From UBA2031 sp037189985 (GTDB lineage Bacteria; Pseudomonadota; Gammaproteobacteria; Pseudomonadales; Moraxellaceae), in assembly GCA_037189985.1 (NCBI GenBank), contig JBBCJX010000034.1:1-64000 (forward strand): a stretch of 64,000 nt of DNA, in the 5' to 3' direction. The notes below the pieces were generated by a model that searched no databases, was not told where the DNA came from, and saw nothing but the letters and a program-made list of their open reading frames with translations. Positions 48,934 through 58,149 of this stretch are shown here, piece by piece (the first letter of the stretch is position 1; each line of letters starts with the position of its first letter). The translations under genes were made by a program, and so were the position numbers.

Positions 48934-49434
48934 TCAGTGTTCTGAAGGTTCGTAGGGGTCAGCAATGCCAAGGTCCGCCAGTATGGCGGTTTCCCGGCCT
49001 TCCATTTCAGCGGCTTCATCGTCCTCTATATGGTCAAAGCCCAGCAGGTGCAGCACACCGTGTACGGTGAGGTGTGCCCAGTGGTCTGTCACGGCCTTGC
49101 CCTGTTCGCGGGCTTCGGCGGTAACCACGGGTGCACAGATCACAAGATCGCCCAGCGGTAATACCTCCAGTTGCTCTCGCAGGAAATCCGGCAGGTCACT
49201 TGGAAAGGACAGCACATTGGTTGGTTTGTCCTTGTCACGGTACTCGTGGTTGAGCTGCCGGCTTTCTTCTTCGTCCACCACGCGCACGGTGATCTCCGAT
49301 GCCTGTGCGAACTGCACAGCCTCCAGCGCTTTTGCTGCCCAGCGCTCGAAGTCGGCAGTAGCCGGCAGAGGGATGGTCGTGCTGGCGATCTGGAGGTCTA
49401 TCACGATTCGGGAAGCAGAATGCATGCCGTTCAT
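48934..49434 (-). CDS. ybeY: endoribonuclease YbeY
   Basis: The 166-residue metallo-RNase acts in rRNA maturation and ribosome quality control. The zinc motif H3XH5XH is seen in TVHGVLHLLGFDH, and the conserved Arg/Asn loop in EYRDKDKPTNVLSFP. Its start overlaps the phoH stop by 4 bp, so it is translationally coupled to that ATPase. Confidence 0.95.
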   Translation of the reverse strand: MNGMHSASRIVIDLQIASTTIPLPATADFERWAAKALEAVQFAQASEITVRVVDEEESRQLNHEYRDKDKPTNVLSFPSDLPDFLREQLEVLPLGDLVICAPVVTAEAREQGKAVTDHWAHLTVHGVLHLLGFDHIEDDEAAEMEGRETAILADLGIADPYEPSEH

Positions 49435-50453
49435 GTCCGGGAAATGTCTTCACCGACCGCAGGACCCTGCCGATGCGGCTTGCGGGCGGCGTCGTGGGCT
49501 TCATAGGCCTCGACGATCACTTGCACCAGACGGTGGCGTACCACGTCACGTGCCGTGAAGCGGGTGATGTGTATGCCCTTGACGTCGTGCAGCACCCCGA
49601 GAGCATGCGCCAGACCGGACTCCTGTCCCTTGGGCAGGTCGACTTGGGTGATGTCACCGGTAATGACGGCCTTGGAGCCAAACCCTAGGCGGGTCAGGAA
49701 CATCTTCATCTGTTCCGGCGTGGTGTTCTGGCCTTCGTCGAGAATGATGAAAGCATTGTTCAGTGTGCGTCCACGCATATAGGCCAGCGGCGCGATTTCG
49801 ATGACCTGCTTTTCGATCAGCTTGCCGACACGCTCGACGCCCAGCATTTCATAAAGGGCATCGTAGAGCGGGCGCAGGTAGGGATTGATCTTCTCGGTGA
49901 GATCGCCCGGCAGGAAGCCCAGCTTTTCACCCGCTTCCACGGCAGGTCGCACAAGCATGATGCGGCGGATTTCGTCTTTTTCCAGCAGGTGGACGGCGGC
50001 GGCAACGGCCAGCCATGTCTTGCCGGTACCGGCTGGGCCTATGCCAAAACTGATGTCGTTGGCGAGCAGCGCTTCCACGTATTTTTTCTGGTTTTCGCCA
50101 CGAGGCTTGATGGCGCCGCGTTTGGTGTGCAGGGCCACATCGTCTTTATCTGCCACAACTGATCCAGAAGTGCCGTCTTCCAGCGAGGCCAGCAACAGGT
50201 GCACGTCGGCTGTCTCAAGGTGTTCGCGCGCCCCTGTTTCCGCATACAGCGCCTCCAGCACGTTGACGGCAGTGTTCACTAGGCTGGGCGGGCCCTCCAC
50301 GCGAAAGTGGTTGCCACGGCCGTGGATGGTGACACCGAGTCGTTCTTCAATGAGTTTGAGATGCTCATGGAATTGTCCGCTCAACTGGCTCAGGCGGCGG
50401 GTGTCATTGGGCTCCAGGGTCAACTGGCGCTTCAGGGCGGGGCTACTGTTCAA
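49431..50453 (-). CDS. ybeZ: PhoH-family ATPase YbeZ
   Basis: The 340-residue ATPase has Walker A GIGPAGTGKTWLAV and Walker B AFIILDEGQN, followed by ITGDITQVDLP. An N-terminal KH-like RNA-binding region precedes the core. It works with YbeY in RNA metabolism. In related genomes miaB directly precedes it; here the esterase and unknown exported protein genes are inserted. Confidence 0.94.
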   Translation of the reverse strand: MNSSPALKRQLTLEPNDTRRLSQLSGQFHEHLKLIEERLGVTIHGRGNHFRVEGPPSLVNTAVNVLEALYAETGAREHLETADVHLLLASLEDGTSGSVVADKDDVALHTKRGAIKPRGENQKKYVEALLANDISFGIGPAGTGKTWLAVAAAVHLLEKDEIRRIMLVRPAVEAGEKLGFLPGDLTEKINPYLRPLYDALYEMLGVERVGKLIEKQVIEIAPLAYMRGRTLNNAFIILDEGQNTTPEQMKMFLTRLGFGSKAVITGDITQVDLPKGQESGLAHALGVLHDVKGIHITRFTARDVVRHRLVQVIVEAYEAHDAARKPHRQGPAVGEDISRT

Positions 50454-50686
50454 GCGGGGGTGGCTCGGAAAAACGGGCGGTCAGAATAGCGCAAAGGACC
50501 GGCAGGCGTCAGCTTTCCGGCCTGCAAATGAGGCCGGCGAGCGGTATGCGTGCCGGATTGTCGGGCAGGACGGTGGCAGAGAATGGGCCGCTGTGTTATT
50601 TCCATGGTCAGCGTGTGACCTATTGGTCCTGCACGTGTCACAAGCACGCACATAACAAGAACACAGGCACGCCTTCAGGAGTCGCC

Positions 50687-51652
50687 ATGCAGCCAGTCCC
50701 CACCGTGCACGAAGTCTCCCGTCCTCCTTATCCTGTCAGCTGGCAGGCCCGCAGTTTCAACCTGGCCCTGATGCTCTCCATCAAGCCCCTGCTGGGCATG
50801 ACCCCCGTGAACGGCTTCACCATGCGCGTGATGGATCGTGGCTACAGCCTGGCCGGTCTTGCGCTCAAGAGGCTGCCGCGCTTCGTGCAGGTCGAGGCCA
50901 CACATTTTGGCCATTTCGACGGTGAGTGGCTGCGGGCTGGCGACGGCCTGGATGAAGACAAGGTCATGCTCTACCTGCATGGCGGCGGCTACTGCTTCAG
51001 TTCGGCACAGGCACACCGACCGCTGACTTGGCGGCTTTCGCGCATGGCACGGCGCCCGGTGCTGGCCATCAACTACCGCCAGGGGCCTGACCATGATTTT
51101 GAACACTGGCGCGATGATGCGCTGGCGGCCTACCAGCATCTTCTGGACCGGGGCTACCTGCCTGAAAACATCCTCATTGGTGGGGATTCTGCTGGTGGCC
51201 ATCTCACCCTGCTGACCTTGCAGGCCTTGCGCGATGCCGGCCAGCCCCTGCCGCGTGCCGGCTTCTGTTTTTCCCCGTGGACTGATCTTTCCTGCGAAGG
51301 CGCCTCCTACCAGCGCAACCGTTTCCGCGATCCCATGTTTGCCGCCGGTGCCGTAGCTGGACTCTCCCGTTATTTCGCCCGCGCCCGTGATCCGTATCAC
51401 CCGCTGATCTCGCCCTTGCACGGTGATTTTTCCGGCTTGCCACCTCTCATGGTGACAGCAGGCTCCACCGAAGTGTTGCGTGACGACGCCCGCCGCGTGG
51501 CACGCCGTGCCCGCGAGCATGGTGTGCCGGTGCTGTACGAGGAATGGCGCGGCATGCCGCATGTCTTCCAGCTTTTTGCCTTCTGGTTGCCGGAGGCAAA
51601 GGCGGCTTACCGGCACATGGCGAAATTCGTGCAGGCGGTGGAGAGGGGGTAG
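50687..51652 (+). CDS. HSL-type alpha/beta hydrolase (esterase/lipase)
   Basis: The 321-residue protein is of the hormone-sensitive-lipase (bacterial family IV) type. The oxyanion motif is LHGGGYCF (HGGG at 98-101). The nucleophile S168 is in GGDSAGGH, the acid is likely in STEVLRDDA, and His is in RGMPHVFQLF. No signal peptide is visible. Substrates of this class are usually short-chain acyl esters. CAGGAG precedes the ATG at 50687. It is in the opposite direction to its neighbours and interrupts the miaB-ybeZ linkage. Confidence 0.9.
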   Translation: MQPVPTVHEVSRPPYPVSWQARSFNLALMLSIKPLLGMTPVNGFTMRVMDRGYSLAGLALKRLPRFVQVEATHFGHFDGEWLRAGDGLDEDKVMLYLHGGGYCFSSAQAHRPLTWRLSRMARRPVLAINYRQGPDHDFEHWRDDALAAYQHLLDRGYLPENILIGGDSAGGHLTLLTLQALRDAGQPLPRAGFCFSPWTDLSCEGASYQRNRFRDPMFAAGAVAGLSRYFARARDPYHPLISPLHGDFSGLPPLMVTAGSTEVLRDDARRVARRAREHGVPVLYEEWRGMPHVFQLFAFWLPEAKAAYRHMAKFVQAVERG

Positions 51653-51655
51653 GCG

Positions 51656-51681
51656 CTGGGTTGAGCGAAGGCGAAACCCAG
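51656..51681. repeat. short intergenic hairpin repeat
   Basis: Arms CTGGGTT and AACCCAG enclose a 12-nt loop containing GCGAAGGC. The form resembles widely dispersed intergenic hairpins (general recollection). It lies just past the esterase stop codon and may also end its transcript. Confidence 0.4.
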
Positions 51682-51798
51682 TCAGCGGGGCTGTCCACGA
51701 CACCTTGGGAATATGGTGACACGGTAATTCACCTCTTCCCACCAAGCGGGGAGAGGGCACAGGACTAAGGGGCAGCAGCCTGGGTTTTGAACCAGGCC

Positions 51799-52884
51799 TC
51801 AGGGCTCGCCGATGGTGGCCGTGAAGCTCAGTTTTTTCTGGCCATCCGTCCAATAGCCCTCGAAACGGTCTTGCCGGCGTTCGGCATCGATTTTCTTTTG
51901 CGTCTGGTTCCCGTCTTCGTATTCAATGATTTCCAGGTGGCCGTCCTTGTAGGAAGCAAAAAGCGCAATAGGCTCTTTATATTTTTCATAAAAATAAAAT
52001 CCACTGAGATATCCTATCGAAGGATAGGGTTCGACCAGCATCATCCGGATTGGGTATTTTCCTCCGATATTGCCCTGCAGGAATTGTCCATACGGGTTCA
52101 GTGGCTGCGCTGCCGCCGGCCCCATGGAGTAGAGGTATTTTCCATAAGCATTCAACCAGCTAGCCATTTCACGGCTATTGAAGTTGGCTGAATAGGGGCC
52201 GTCCATTTTCCAGCAGCCGCCCCTCGTGAATGTTATGCCCCGTGTCTCCACGCGGTAGTCATAGCCAAGGTAAGGAGTGCCCTTGTCATAATTCGTTTTC
52301 ATCTGATCGATGCATTGCTGAATATCTCCGCCGTCATATTCTTGCTCAATTTCCTTTGCCCACTTTGATGCAAGCCTCCGGGATATTTCTTGCAACCCTC
52401 TTTCTGTAAAAAGGGTGGAAGCGTGGATGTGCCTCCCGGTTTCTGCATCAAAGTTGTAAGCCCTGCTGTTGCCACCGCAACTCGCCCGGCAACCATGGCT
52501 GTAGATGATCACGGAAACCACTTTTGCGTCATTCCTGACGATATCGTAGGAGAACTGGTCTTCATCATATCGGACAAGCGGGCTTTCACCTCCTGACAAC
52601 TCCGGTGCCGAAGGGGGAGACATGCCAAGCTCAGTCCAGAACAGCAGTTTGTTTATTTTGTCGGCGATCTTCCCGTTCTTGCCACTGGCCAGGAAAACAG
52701 GGAATTCGATATTGGAAATTTTTCTGGTTTCACCCTCCCGGTCTTCTCTGACAACCTGATAAACAGGTACATATTTCACCACCCGGAATGCCGGTTCAGC
52801 AGTCTGTGCAGGTTGGGCTGACGCAAAAGGCCCGACGAAGGCCGTTAGCAGGAGCAGCATCATGCAGGGGAATGCTCGATTCAT
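51799..52884 (-). CDS. exported protein of unknown function
   Basis: I do not recognise this 361-residue protein. The signal peptide ends SAQPAQ without a lipobox, so it is probably periplasmic. The mature part has KVVSVIIYSHGCRASCGGNSRA followed by NFDAETGRHIHASTLFTE, somewhat like the DUF3298 style seen in some peptidoglycan-related proteins. A later segment is Tyr/Gly-rich (YPSIGYLSGFYFYEKYK) and cysteines are paired. Base composition is visibly more A/T-rich than in its neighbours (for example 51960-52030), suggesting possible acquisition. It lies between an intergenic hairpin and a palindromic repeat pair. Confidence 0.75.
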   Translation of the reverse strand: MNRAFPCMMLLLLTAFVGPFASAQPAQTAEPAFRVVKYVPVYQVVREDREGETRKISNIEFPVFLASGKNGKIADKINKLLFWTELGMSPPSAPELSGGESPLVRYDEDQFSYDIVRNDAKVVSVIIYSHGCRASCGGNSRAYNFDAETGRHIHASTLFTERGLQEISRRLASKWAKEIEQEYDGGDIQQCIDQMKTNYDKGTPYLGYDYRVETRGITFTRGGCWKMDGPYSANFNSREMASWLNAYGKYLYSMGPAAAQPLNPYGQFLQGNIGGKYPIRMMLVEPYPSIGYLSGFYFYEKYKEPIALFASYKDGHLEIIEYEDGNQTQKKIDAERRQDRFEGYWTDGQKKLSFTATIGEP

Positions 52885-52946
52885 TTCAAGGCCCTTTTTC
52901 TGGTGACGGGAGAAGCGATAGTTGCCTCTGCAAGAGCCCGTGTGGG

Positions 52947-53027
52947 CGTTATCCCGGCGAAGGCCGGGACCCTACGGCTTTGAAAATATCACGGCTTTAT
53001 TGACCCCAGCCTTCGCCGGGATGACGA
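52947..53027. repeat. inverted pair of palindromic repeats (REPIN-like)
   Basis: The left arm TTATCCCGGCGAAGGCCGGG (from 52949) is mirrored by the right arm at 53001-53026, which on the minus strand reads CGTCATCCCGGCGAAGGCTG. A 28-nt spacer separates them. The unit matches the single copy at 13472-13501 and resembles the pair at 12462-12562. Confidence 0.65.
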
Positions 53028-53070
53028 AAAACCATGAAGGGGTAAAAAGCTGGTAATACCTTGACCCAGC

Positions 53071-54414
53071 CTAGAGCGACTCCACCCAAACCGCCGAGTC
53101 CGCACGCAGCGCATTGATGCTGGCGACGCCAGTGATCTCGACATCTGCAAAGCGTCCGATCAACGATGCATCGCCGGGGAAATGCACGATACGGTTGTTC
53201 TCGGTCAGGCCGATCAGATGGCCGTTCATGCGTTCGGAGGTTTTGTCCACCAGTACGCGCTGGCGAGTGCCGACCATGGCTCGGGTCTTGCGGGCGGTGT
53301 TCTGGTTGATGCGGTCCTTGAGGATGTGTAGCCGGCTTTTCTTCACGTCTTCCGGGGTGTCATCCGGCAGTTCGGCAGCGGGTGTGCCCGGGCGCTTTGA
53401 ATAGATGAAGCTGTAGGAGTGGTCGAAGTCCACTTCCGCAATGAAGTCCATGGTCTCGGCAAAATCGCTGTCGCTCTCGCCGGGGAAGCCGATGATGAAG
53501 TCGGAAGAAATGTGGATGTCGGGGCGCACGGCCTTGAGTTTGCGGATGCGCTCCAGATAGTCGGCCGTGGTGTGGTTGCGCTTCATGCCTGCCAGCACGT
53601 TGTTCGCGCCGGACTGCACGGGCAGGTGTAGGTGCGAGACCAGCTTGGGCGTGTCGGCGTAGACGGCGATGAGGTCGTCGTTGAATTCCAGCGGGTGTGA
53701 TGTGGTGTAGCGGATGCGGTCGACACCGGGTACGGCGGCCACATGGCGCAGGAGTTCGGCGAAGGAGCAGATCGTGCCGTCGTGGTGCGGGCCGCGATAG
53801 CCGTTCACGTTTTGGCCGAGCAGGGTGATCTCACGTACGCCCTTGGCGGCGAGCACGGCGATTTCCGCGATTACGTCGTCAAAAGGACGGGAGACTTCTT
53901 CGCCGCGCGTATAGGGCACCACGCAGAAGGTGCAGTATTTCGAGCAGCCTTCCATGATGGAAACGAAGGCTTTGTGGCCGTCGACGCGCGGCTCTGGCAG
54001 ATGGTCGAATTTTTCGATTTCGGGAAAGCTGACATCGACCAGTGTGATCTTGTTCGTTCTTTTGGCGTCGAGCATCTTGGGCAGGCGATGCAGTGTCTGC
54101 GGGCCAAAGACCAGATCGACATAGGGCGCACGCTTCTGGATGCCTGCGCCTTCCTGCGAGGCAACACAGCCGCCCACGCCTATCACTACGTCCGGCCTTG
54201 CTTCTTTCAGCTTGCGCCAGCGCCCCAGTTCGGAGAACACCTTTTCCTGCGCCTTTTCGCGGATGGAGCAGGTGTTGAGGAGCAGGACGTCCGCTTCTTC
54301 CGGGTTGTTCGTCAGTTCCATGCCATGGGTATCGCCCAGCAGGTCGGCCATGCGCGAGCTGTCATACTCGTTCATCTGGCAACCCTGGGTTTCGATGTAA
54401 AGCTTCTTGGTCAT
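53071..54414 (-). CDS. miaB: tRNA-2-methylthio-N6-isopentenyladenosine synthase
   Basis: The 447-residue radical-SAM methylthiotransferase modifies A37 of tRNAs reading UNN codons. The N-terminal cluster cysteines are in ETQGCQMNEYDS and LNTCSIREKA with a third in GVGGCVASQ. The SAM cluster CX3CX2C is in EGCSKYCTFCVVPYTRG. A C-terminal TRAM domain follows. It is the last gene of the lnt-corC-ybeY-ybeZ-miaB block, separated from ybeZ by two inserted genes. Confidence 0.96.
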   Translation of the reverse strand: MTKKLYIETQGCQMNEYDSSRMADLLGDTHGMELTNNPEEADVLLLNTCSIREKAQEKVFSELGRWRKLKEARPDVVIGVGGCVASQEGAGIQKRAPYVDLVFGPQTLHRLPKMLDAKRTNKITLVDVSFPEIEKFDHLPEPRVDGHKAFVSIMEGCSKYCTFCVVPYTRGEEVSRPFDDVIAEIAVLAAKGVREITLLGQNVNGYRGPHHDGTICSFAELLRHVAAVPGVDRIRYTTSHPLEFNDDLIAVYADTPKLVSHLHLPVQSGANNVLAGMKRNHTTADYLERIRKLKAVRPDIHISSDFIIGFPGESDSDFAETMDFIAEVDFDHSYSFIYSKRPGTPAAELPDDTPEDVKKSRLHILKDRINQNTARKTRAMVGTRQRVLVDKTSERMNGHLIGLTENNRIVHFPGDASLIGRFADVEITGVASINALRADSAVWVESL

Positions 54415-54687
54415 GGAGTGATGTTCGGTGTGGGTCTCGAGGGCGGCGGATTATAGCTGCCTGCCCGGGCAGGGGACAGGCGGTGCCTTTTGGGTGCGGG
54501 GCGGGCGCCGAGTGTACAAAGCCGCTGTTTTACCGGGCCGGGAGGCACTATATCCTCTCGGCCGTGCAAGAGTTTGATTTTGCTGCTGTCTTTGATCTTT
54601 CAGGCCAGTGCTGGCGACGGGCCTGATGTAGTGGCTATTGTGGTGGCAAGGAACCCTGCCCGAGGCCGGTTCCCGCAGGAGAGTGGT

Positions 54688-56601
54688 GTGCGAAAAGGAA
54701 TGACGGCCCTGCTGTGGCTGCTGTTGTCGGTATCAGCCTGGGCAAACGAGAAGGATGATTTCCTGGCTGCCCGCGAGGCCCTGCGCCAGGGTAACCTGAA
54801 GGTGGTGGCGGAAAAGGCGGAGGCCTTGAGCGGCAGTCCGTTGGGCATTTATCCGCGCTACTGGTTGCTGTCTGCCCAGATCGACAAGGTATCGCCAGAG
54901 CAGGTGCGGCCTTTCCTGGATTTCTACCAGAGTGACTGGCTGTCAGAACGGTTGCGGGCCGACTGGCTGCGGTCGCTAGGCAAGCGTGGCGACTGGAAGC
55001 TGTTTCGCGAAAACCATCCCCAACTGATTGACGGCTCGGCGCCAGAGTTGCGCTGCTATCACTATCTTTCCCGTCTTGATCGAAGCGACAACGCGGCACT
55101 GGCCGAGGCGCGCAGCCAGATCTGGTTCACGGCCAAAGACCTGCCTGCTGCCTGCGACCCCCTGATTTCCCGTCTGTACAGCAGCGGCACACTGACCTCG
55201 GCGGACATCCGCCAGCGCCTGCGCCTTGCCTTCGAGGCCAATGCTCAAGGCCTTGCCCGAGCCATGGGTGAGCGCTTGGGGGAGACCTTGCAGGCGCGGG
55301 ACATACAGCGATTGGTAAGTGACCCGGCGGCCTGGCTGAAGAAGCCGGTGGGTGGTGGGCGTCTGCGTGGCGAGATGGCCGTGTTTGCCATCGGTCGCCT
55401 GGCCCGTCCCGATCCGGATGCGGCGCTGGCGCAAGTGCAGGAATGGCTGCCTCGTCTGGACGATAACCAGAAACTTTATGCTTGGCGCCGTCTGGCCGTG
55501 GTCTCTTCCACCTTTACGCAGGACCGACGTGCCTTGGGCTGGTTTGCCCGCAGTGCCGGCCTTGCCTGGCAGGATACGGAAGTGGAGTGGCGACTGCGCA
55601 TGGCTTTGCGCCAGCAGGAGTGGGACGTAGTGCGTGAATCCCTGTCCCTGCTCAGCGACGAAAAGCGGCAGGAGCGCCCCTGGCAGTACTGGCGCGCCCG
55701 CATGCTGGAAGCCGGCAAGGACACGGTAGCTGCCAACGCCATCTATGCCACCTTGAGTGTGGACGATGACTATTACGGCCTGTTGTCGCGCGACCGTCTG
55801 GGCCCTGTGGTGGGTGCCGGCCGCACGGCCTACAAGGTCCGGGACGAAGACCGCAAGCGTGTGGAGGCCAGTACCGGCCTGCAACGAGCACTGATGCTCA
55901 ATGACATGGATTTGCGTACTGAAGCCATGCGTGAGTGGAACTGGTCCCTGCGCGGTGCTGATGACCGGCTGCTGCTGGCAGCGGCCGAAACGGCACGCGA
56001 GGCGGGCTGGTATGACCGCGCCATTTATGCAGCGGAGCGCACCAAGAACCTTCACGATTATGAATTGCGCTATCTGGCGCCCTATCGCGACATCACGCGC
56101 GCCTATGCCGGTTCGATGCAACTGGACGAGGCCTGGGTGTTCGGCCTCATGCGCCAGGAAAGCCGTTTTGTCTCGCAGGCGCGTTCGGGTGTGGGAGCCG
56201 GCGGACTCATGCAGTTGATGCCGGCGACGGCGCGCTGGGTGGCGGGCAAGGTAGGCCTGCGTTATGAGCCCGCCATGGTGAATGATGCCGGCACCAATGT
56301 GCGTTTGGGCACCTATTACCTGCGCCACGTGCTCGACAGCCTTTCGAGCCAGCCTGTGCTGGCCACTGCCGCCTACAATGCCGGGCCCAACCGTGCCCGT
56401 GGCTGGCAGGATGCGGACAAGCCGCTTGAAGCCGCGATCTACATCGAGAGCATCGGTTTCAGCGAGACCCGTGACTACGTGAAGAAAGTGATGGCGAATG
56501 CCGTGCATTATTCGCAGGCCTTTGGCCAAGGCCCGCAATCACTTACAGCGCGGCTGGGTACGATTCCGCCCCGTAATCCGCAGGAGATTGCGGGGCCTTG
56601 A
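54688..56601 (+). CDS. slt: soluble lytic murein transglycosylase (Slt70 type)
   Basis: The 637-residue periplasmic enzyme (Slt70 of E. coli is 645) cleaves glycan strands to 1,6-anhydro products. A long helical U/L superhelix precedes the C-terminal catalytic domain, with catalytic Glu in MRQESRFVSQARS, GLMQLMPATA and TAAYNAGPNRARGW. I assign a GTG start at 54688: it is preceded by AGGAG at 6 nt and gives a normal signal peptide (VRKGMTALLWLLLSVSAWA). The in-frame ATG at 54700 has no correctly spaced site. Confidence 0.93.
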   Translation: MRKGMTALLWLLLSVSAWANEKDDFLAAREALRQGNLKVVAEKAEALSGSPLGIYPRYWLLSAQIDKVSPEQVRPFLDFYQSDWLSERLRADWLRSLGKRGDWKLFRENHPQLIDGSAPELRCYHYLSRLDRSDNAALAEARSQIWFTAKDLPAACDPLISRLYSSGTLTSADIRQRLRLAFEANAQGLARAMGERLGETLQARDIQRLVSDPAAWLKKPVGGGRLRGEMAVFAIGRLARPDPDAALAQVQEWLPRLDDNQKLYAWRRLAVVSSTFTQDRRALGWFARSAGLAWQDTEVEWRLRMALRQQEWDVVRESLSLLSDEKRQERPWQYWRARMLEAGKDTVAANAIYATLSVDDDYYGLLSRDRLGPVVGAGRTAYKVRDEDRKRVEASTGLQRALMLNDMDLRTEAMREWNWSLRGADDRLLLAAAETAREAGWYDRAIYAAERTKNLHDYELRYLAPYRDITRAYAGSMQLDEAWVFGLMRQESRFVSQARSGVGAGGLMQLMPATARWVAGKVGLRYEPAMVNDAGTNVRLGTYYLRHVLDSLSSQPVLATAAYNAGPNRARGWQDADKPLEAAIYIESIGFSETRDYVKKVMANAVHYSQAFGQGPQSLTARLGTIPPRNPQEIAGP

Positions 56602-56678
56602 GGAATATTCATTCCCTCTCTGTATGCACGCGAAGAGGGAGAAATGATAAAGACTGATCCACTTTCTCCGGTATTTCC

Positions 56679-57302
56679 ATGAACACCAAACTTCTCAAGC
56701 GCATTATCTTCTTCAGCGTATTCACGGCCCTCTTCATGCTGGGTGTGATGTATGGCACACAATATCTGGCCAAGCAGCGTGCGCTGGCAGCGTTGCCGGT
56801 CAATACCAAAATGGGCGGTGATTTCGCCCTGCCATCCACGCAAGGCCAGGCACTCCAGATGAGCAGCCTCAAGGGCAAGGTGGTGCTGCTGAATTTCGGT
56901 TTTGCGTCATGTCCGGACATTTGCCCGCTGGTGCTGGCACGGCTGGGACAAGTCCTGAAGCAATTGGGAGAGGATGCATCATCGGTGCAGGTCGTGTTTG
57001 TCTCCTTTGATCCCGAACGTGACACGCTGGATATCCTTGGTCCCTATGTGAAGCATTTCCATCCGGACATCATCGGTGTGACAGGTACGTCCGAGGAGAT
57101 TGCCAAGGTGGCGGCCCAATATGGCGTGGTCTACATGAAGGAAGATACCGGGTCGGCCAGCGGCTACAGTTTTGCCCACAGCGACTATATCTATCTGATC
57201 GACATACAGGGCCGCGTACGCAAGCTGTACGATACGCGCGCGCCGATTGCAGAAATGGTGGCGGATGCGCGCCTGCTGGCAAAAGAAGACTCGCCATTCT
57301 GA
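56679..57302 (+). CDS. SCO1/SenC-family copper chaperone
   Basis: The 207-residue protein has an N-terminal membrane anchor (about 10-30) and a thioredoxin-like domain with copper ligands in ASCPDICP (CX3C) and a His in FAHSDYIYLID. SCO proteins deliver copper to the CuA site of cytochrome c oxidase. The PCu(A)C gene 80 nt downstream is a classic partner, so the two probably act together in oxidase assembly or copper handling. Confidence 0.93.
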   Translation: MNTKLLKRIIFFSVFTALFMLGVMYGTQYLAKQRALAALPVNTKMGGDFALPSTQGQALQMSSLKGKVVLLNFGFASCPDICPLVLARLGQVLKQLGEDASSVQVVFVSFDPERDTLDILGPYVKHFHPDIIGVTGTSEEIAKVAAQYGVVYMKEDTGSASGYSFAHSDYIYLIDIQGRVRKLYDTRAPIAEMVADARLLAKEDSPF

Positions 57303-57382
57303 ACGCGTGAACGGATTGCAAATGGCAGGATGCCAGTGGCCAACAATGGCGAACAACAACGTGATTGCCTGAGGATTGCCTG

Positions 57383-57901
57383 ATGAAGATGCTGACTTTT
57401 GCCTCGCTGGTATTCGCCGCTGCTTTTGCGCCGGCGGTGGTTGCAGCAAAACCGGAAGCCGCGATACCAAAAACAGCCACGGCACCTGTGGTTGCCGATG
57501 CCTGGATCAGCGAGGCGCCTCCCGTGGCCCGCAACAATGCAGCCTTCGTCACGCTGACCAACGGCAATGGCAAGGATGTCCTGCTTGCTGTGGAATCTTC
57601 CGTGTCGGCAGCCGTCGAGCTTCATACCATGAGCATGGCAGGTGGCATCATGCGCATGCAGCGCCTCCCCTTGATCAATCTTGCCCCGGGCGAAACGCTG
57701 CGCATGGCACCCGGAGGCCGTCACATCATGCTCATCAACATGAAGCAGGCACTGAAAGCGGGTGACCGCGTGCCGCTGACGCTGGTGTTCCGCAAAGCCG
57801 GTCGAGTGACGGTGGAGGCGGAAGTCCGGCCGCTGGTTGTGGATGACGAGTCAGATCATTCTGGCCACGATCATTCGCATGGACACTCGCATCACCACTG
57901 A
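57383..57901 (+). CDS. periplasmic PCu(A)C copper chaperone
   Basis: The 172-residue exported protein has a signal peptide ending VVAA. The PCu(A)C copper motif is visible as ELHTMSMAGGIMRMQ and GGRHIMLINMK (HxM...M...HxM pattern). Unusually, a His/Asp-rich tail (DHSGHDHSHGHSHHH) follows the domain and could bind extra metal. GAGGA 8 nt before the ATG at 57383 supports the start. It acts with SCO in copper delivery to oxidases. Confidence 0.92.
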   Translation: MKMLTFASLVFAAAFAPAVVAAKPEAAIPKTATAPVVADAWISEAPPVARNNAAFVTLTNGNGKDVLLAVESSVSAAVELHTMSMAGGIMRMQRLPLINLAPGETLRMAPGGRHIMLINMKQALKAGDRVPLTLVFRKAGRVTVEAEVRPLVVDDESDHSGHDHSHGHSHHH

Positions 57902-58149
57902 CATTTCCTGCCATCCGGTTTACCTGTTCGCGACACTCTGACGGGGTGTCGCGGCTCTCGTTTTGCTCCCACTCGACTACGCTTTGCTTCAAACGGCGAT
58001 GCTGCTAGCGTCCGCAACCTTGCACAGTACCTGTTCTTGCCAGTGCCGTTGCCAGGCTGGTTTTCCTGCAGATTTGCAGGGATTCGCCCGTTAGCGTGAA
58101 TTGTTACAGGTTTGTGTTTTTCACGAATTCCGAGTGCCGGGAGCTTTCC

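Noticed and set aside
54976..56538. A 520-codon minus-strand frame within slt
   Set aside because: Antisense shadow; the plus strand has all Slt catalytic motifs.
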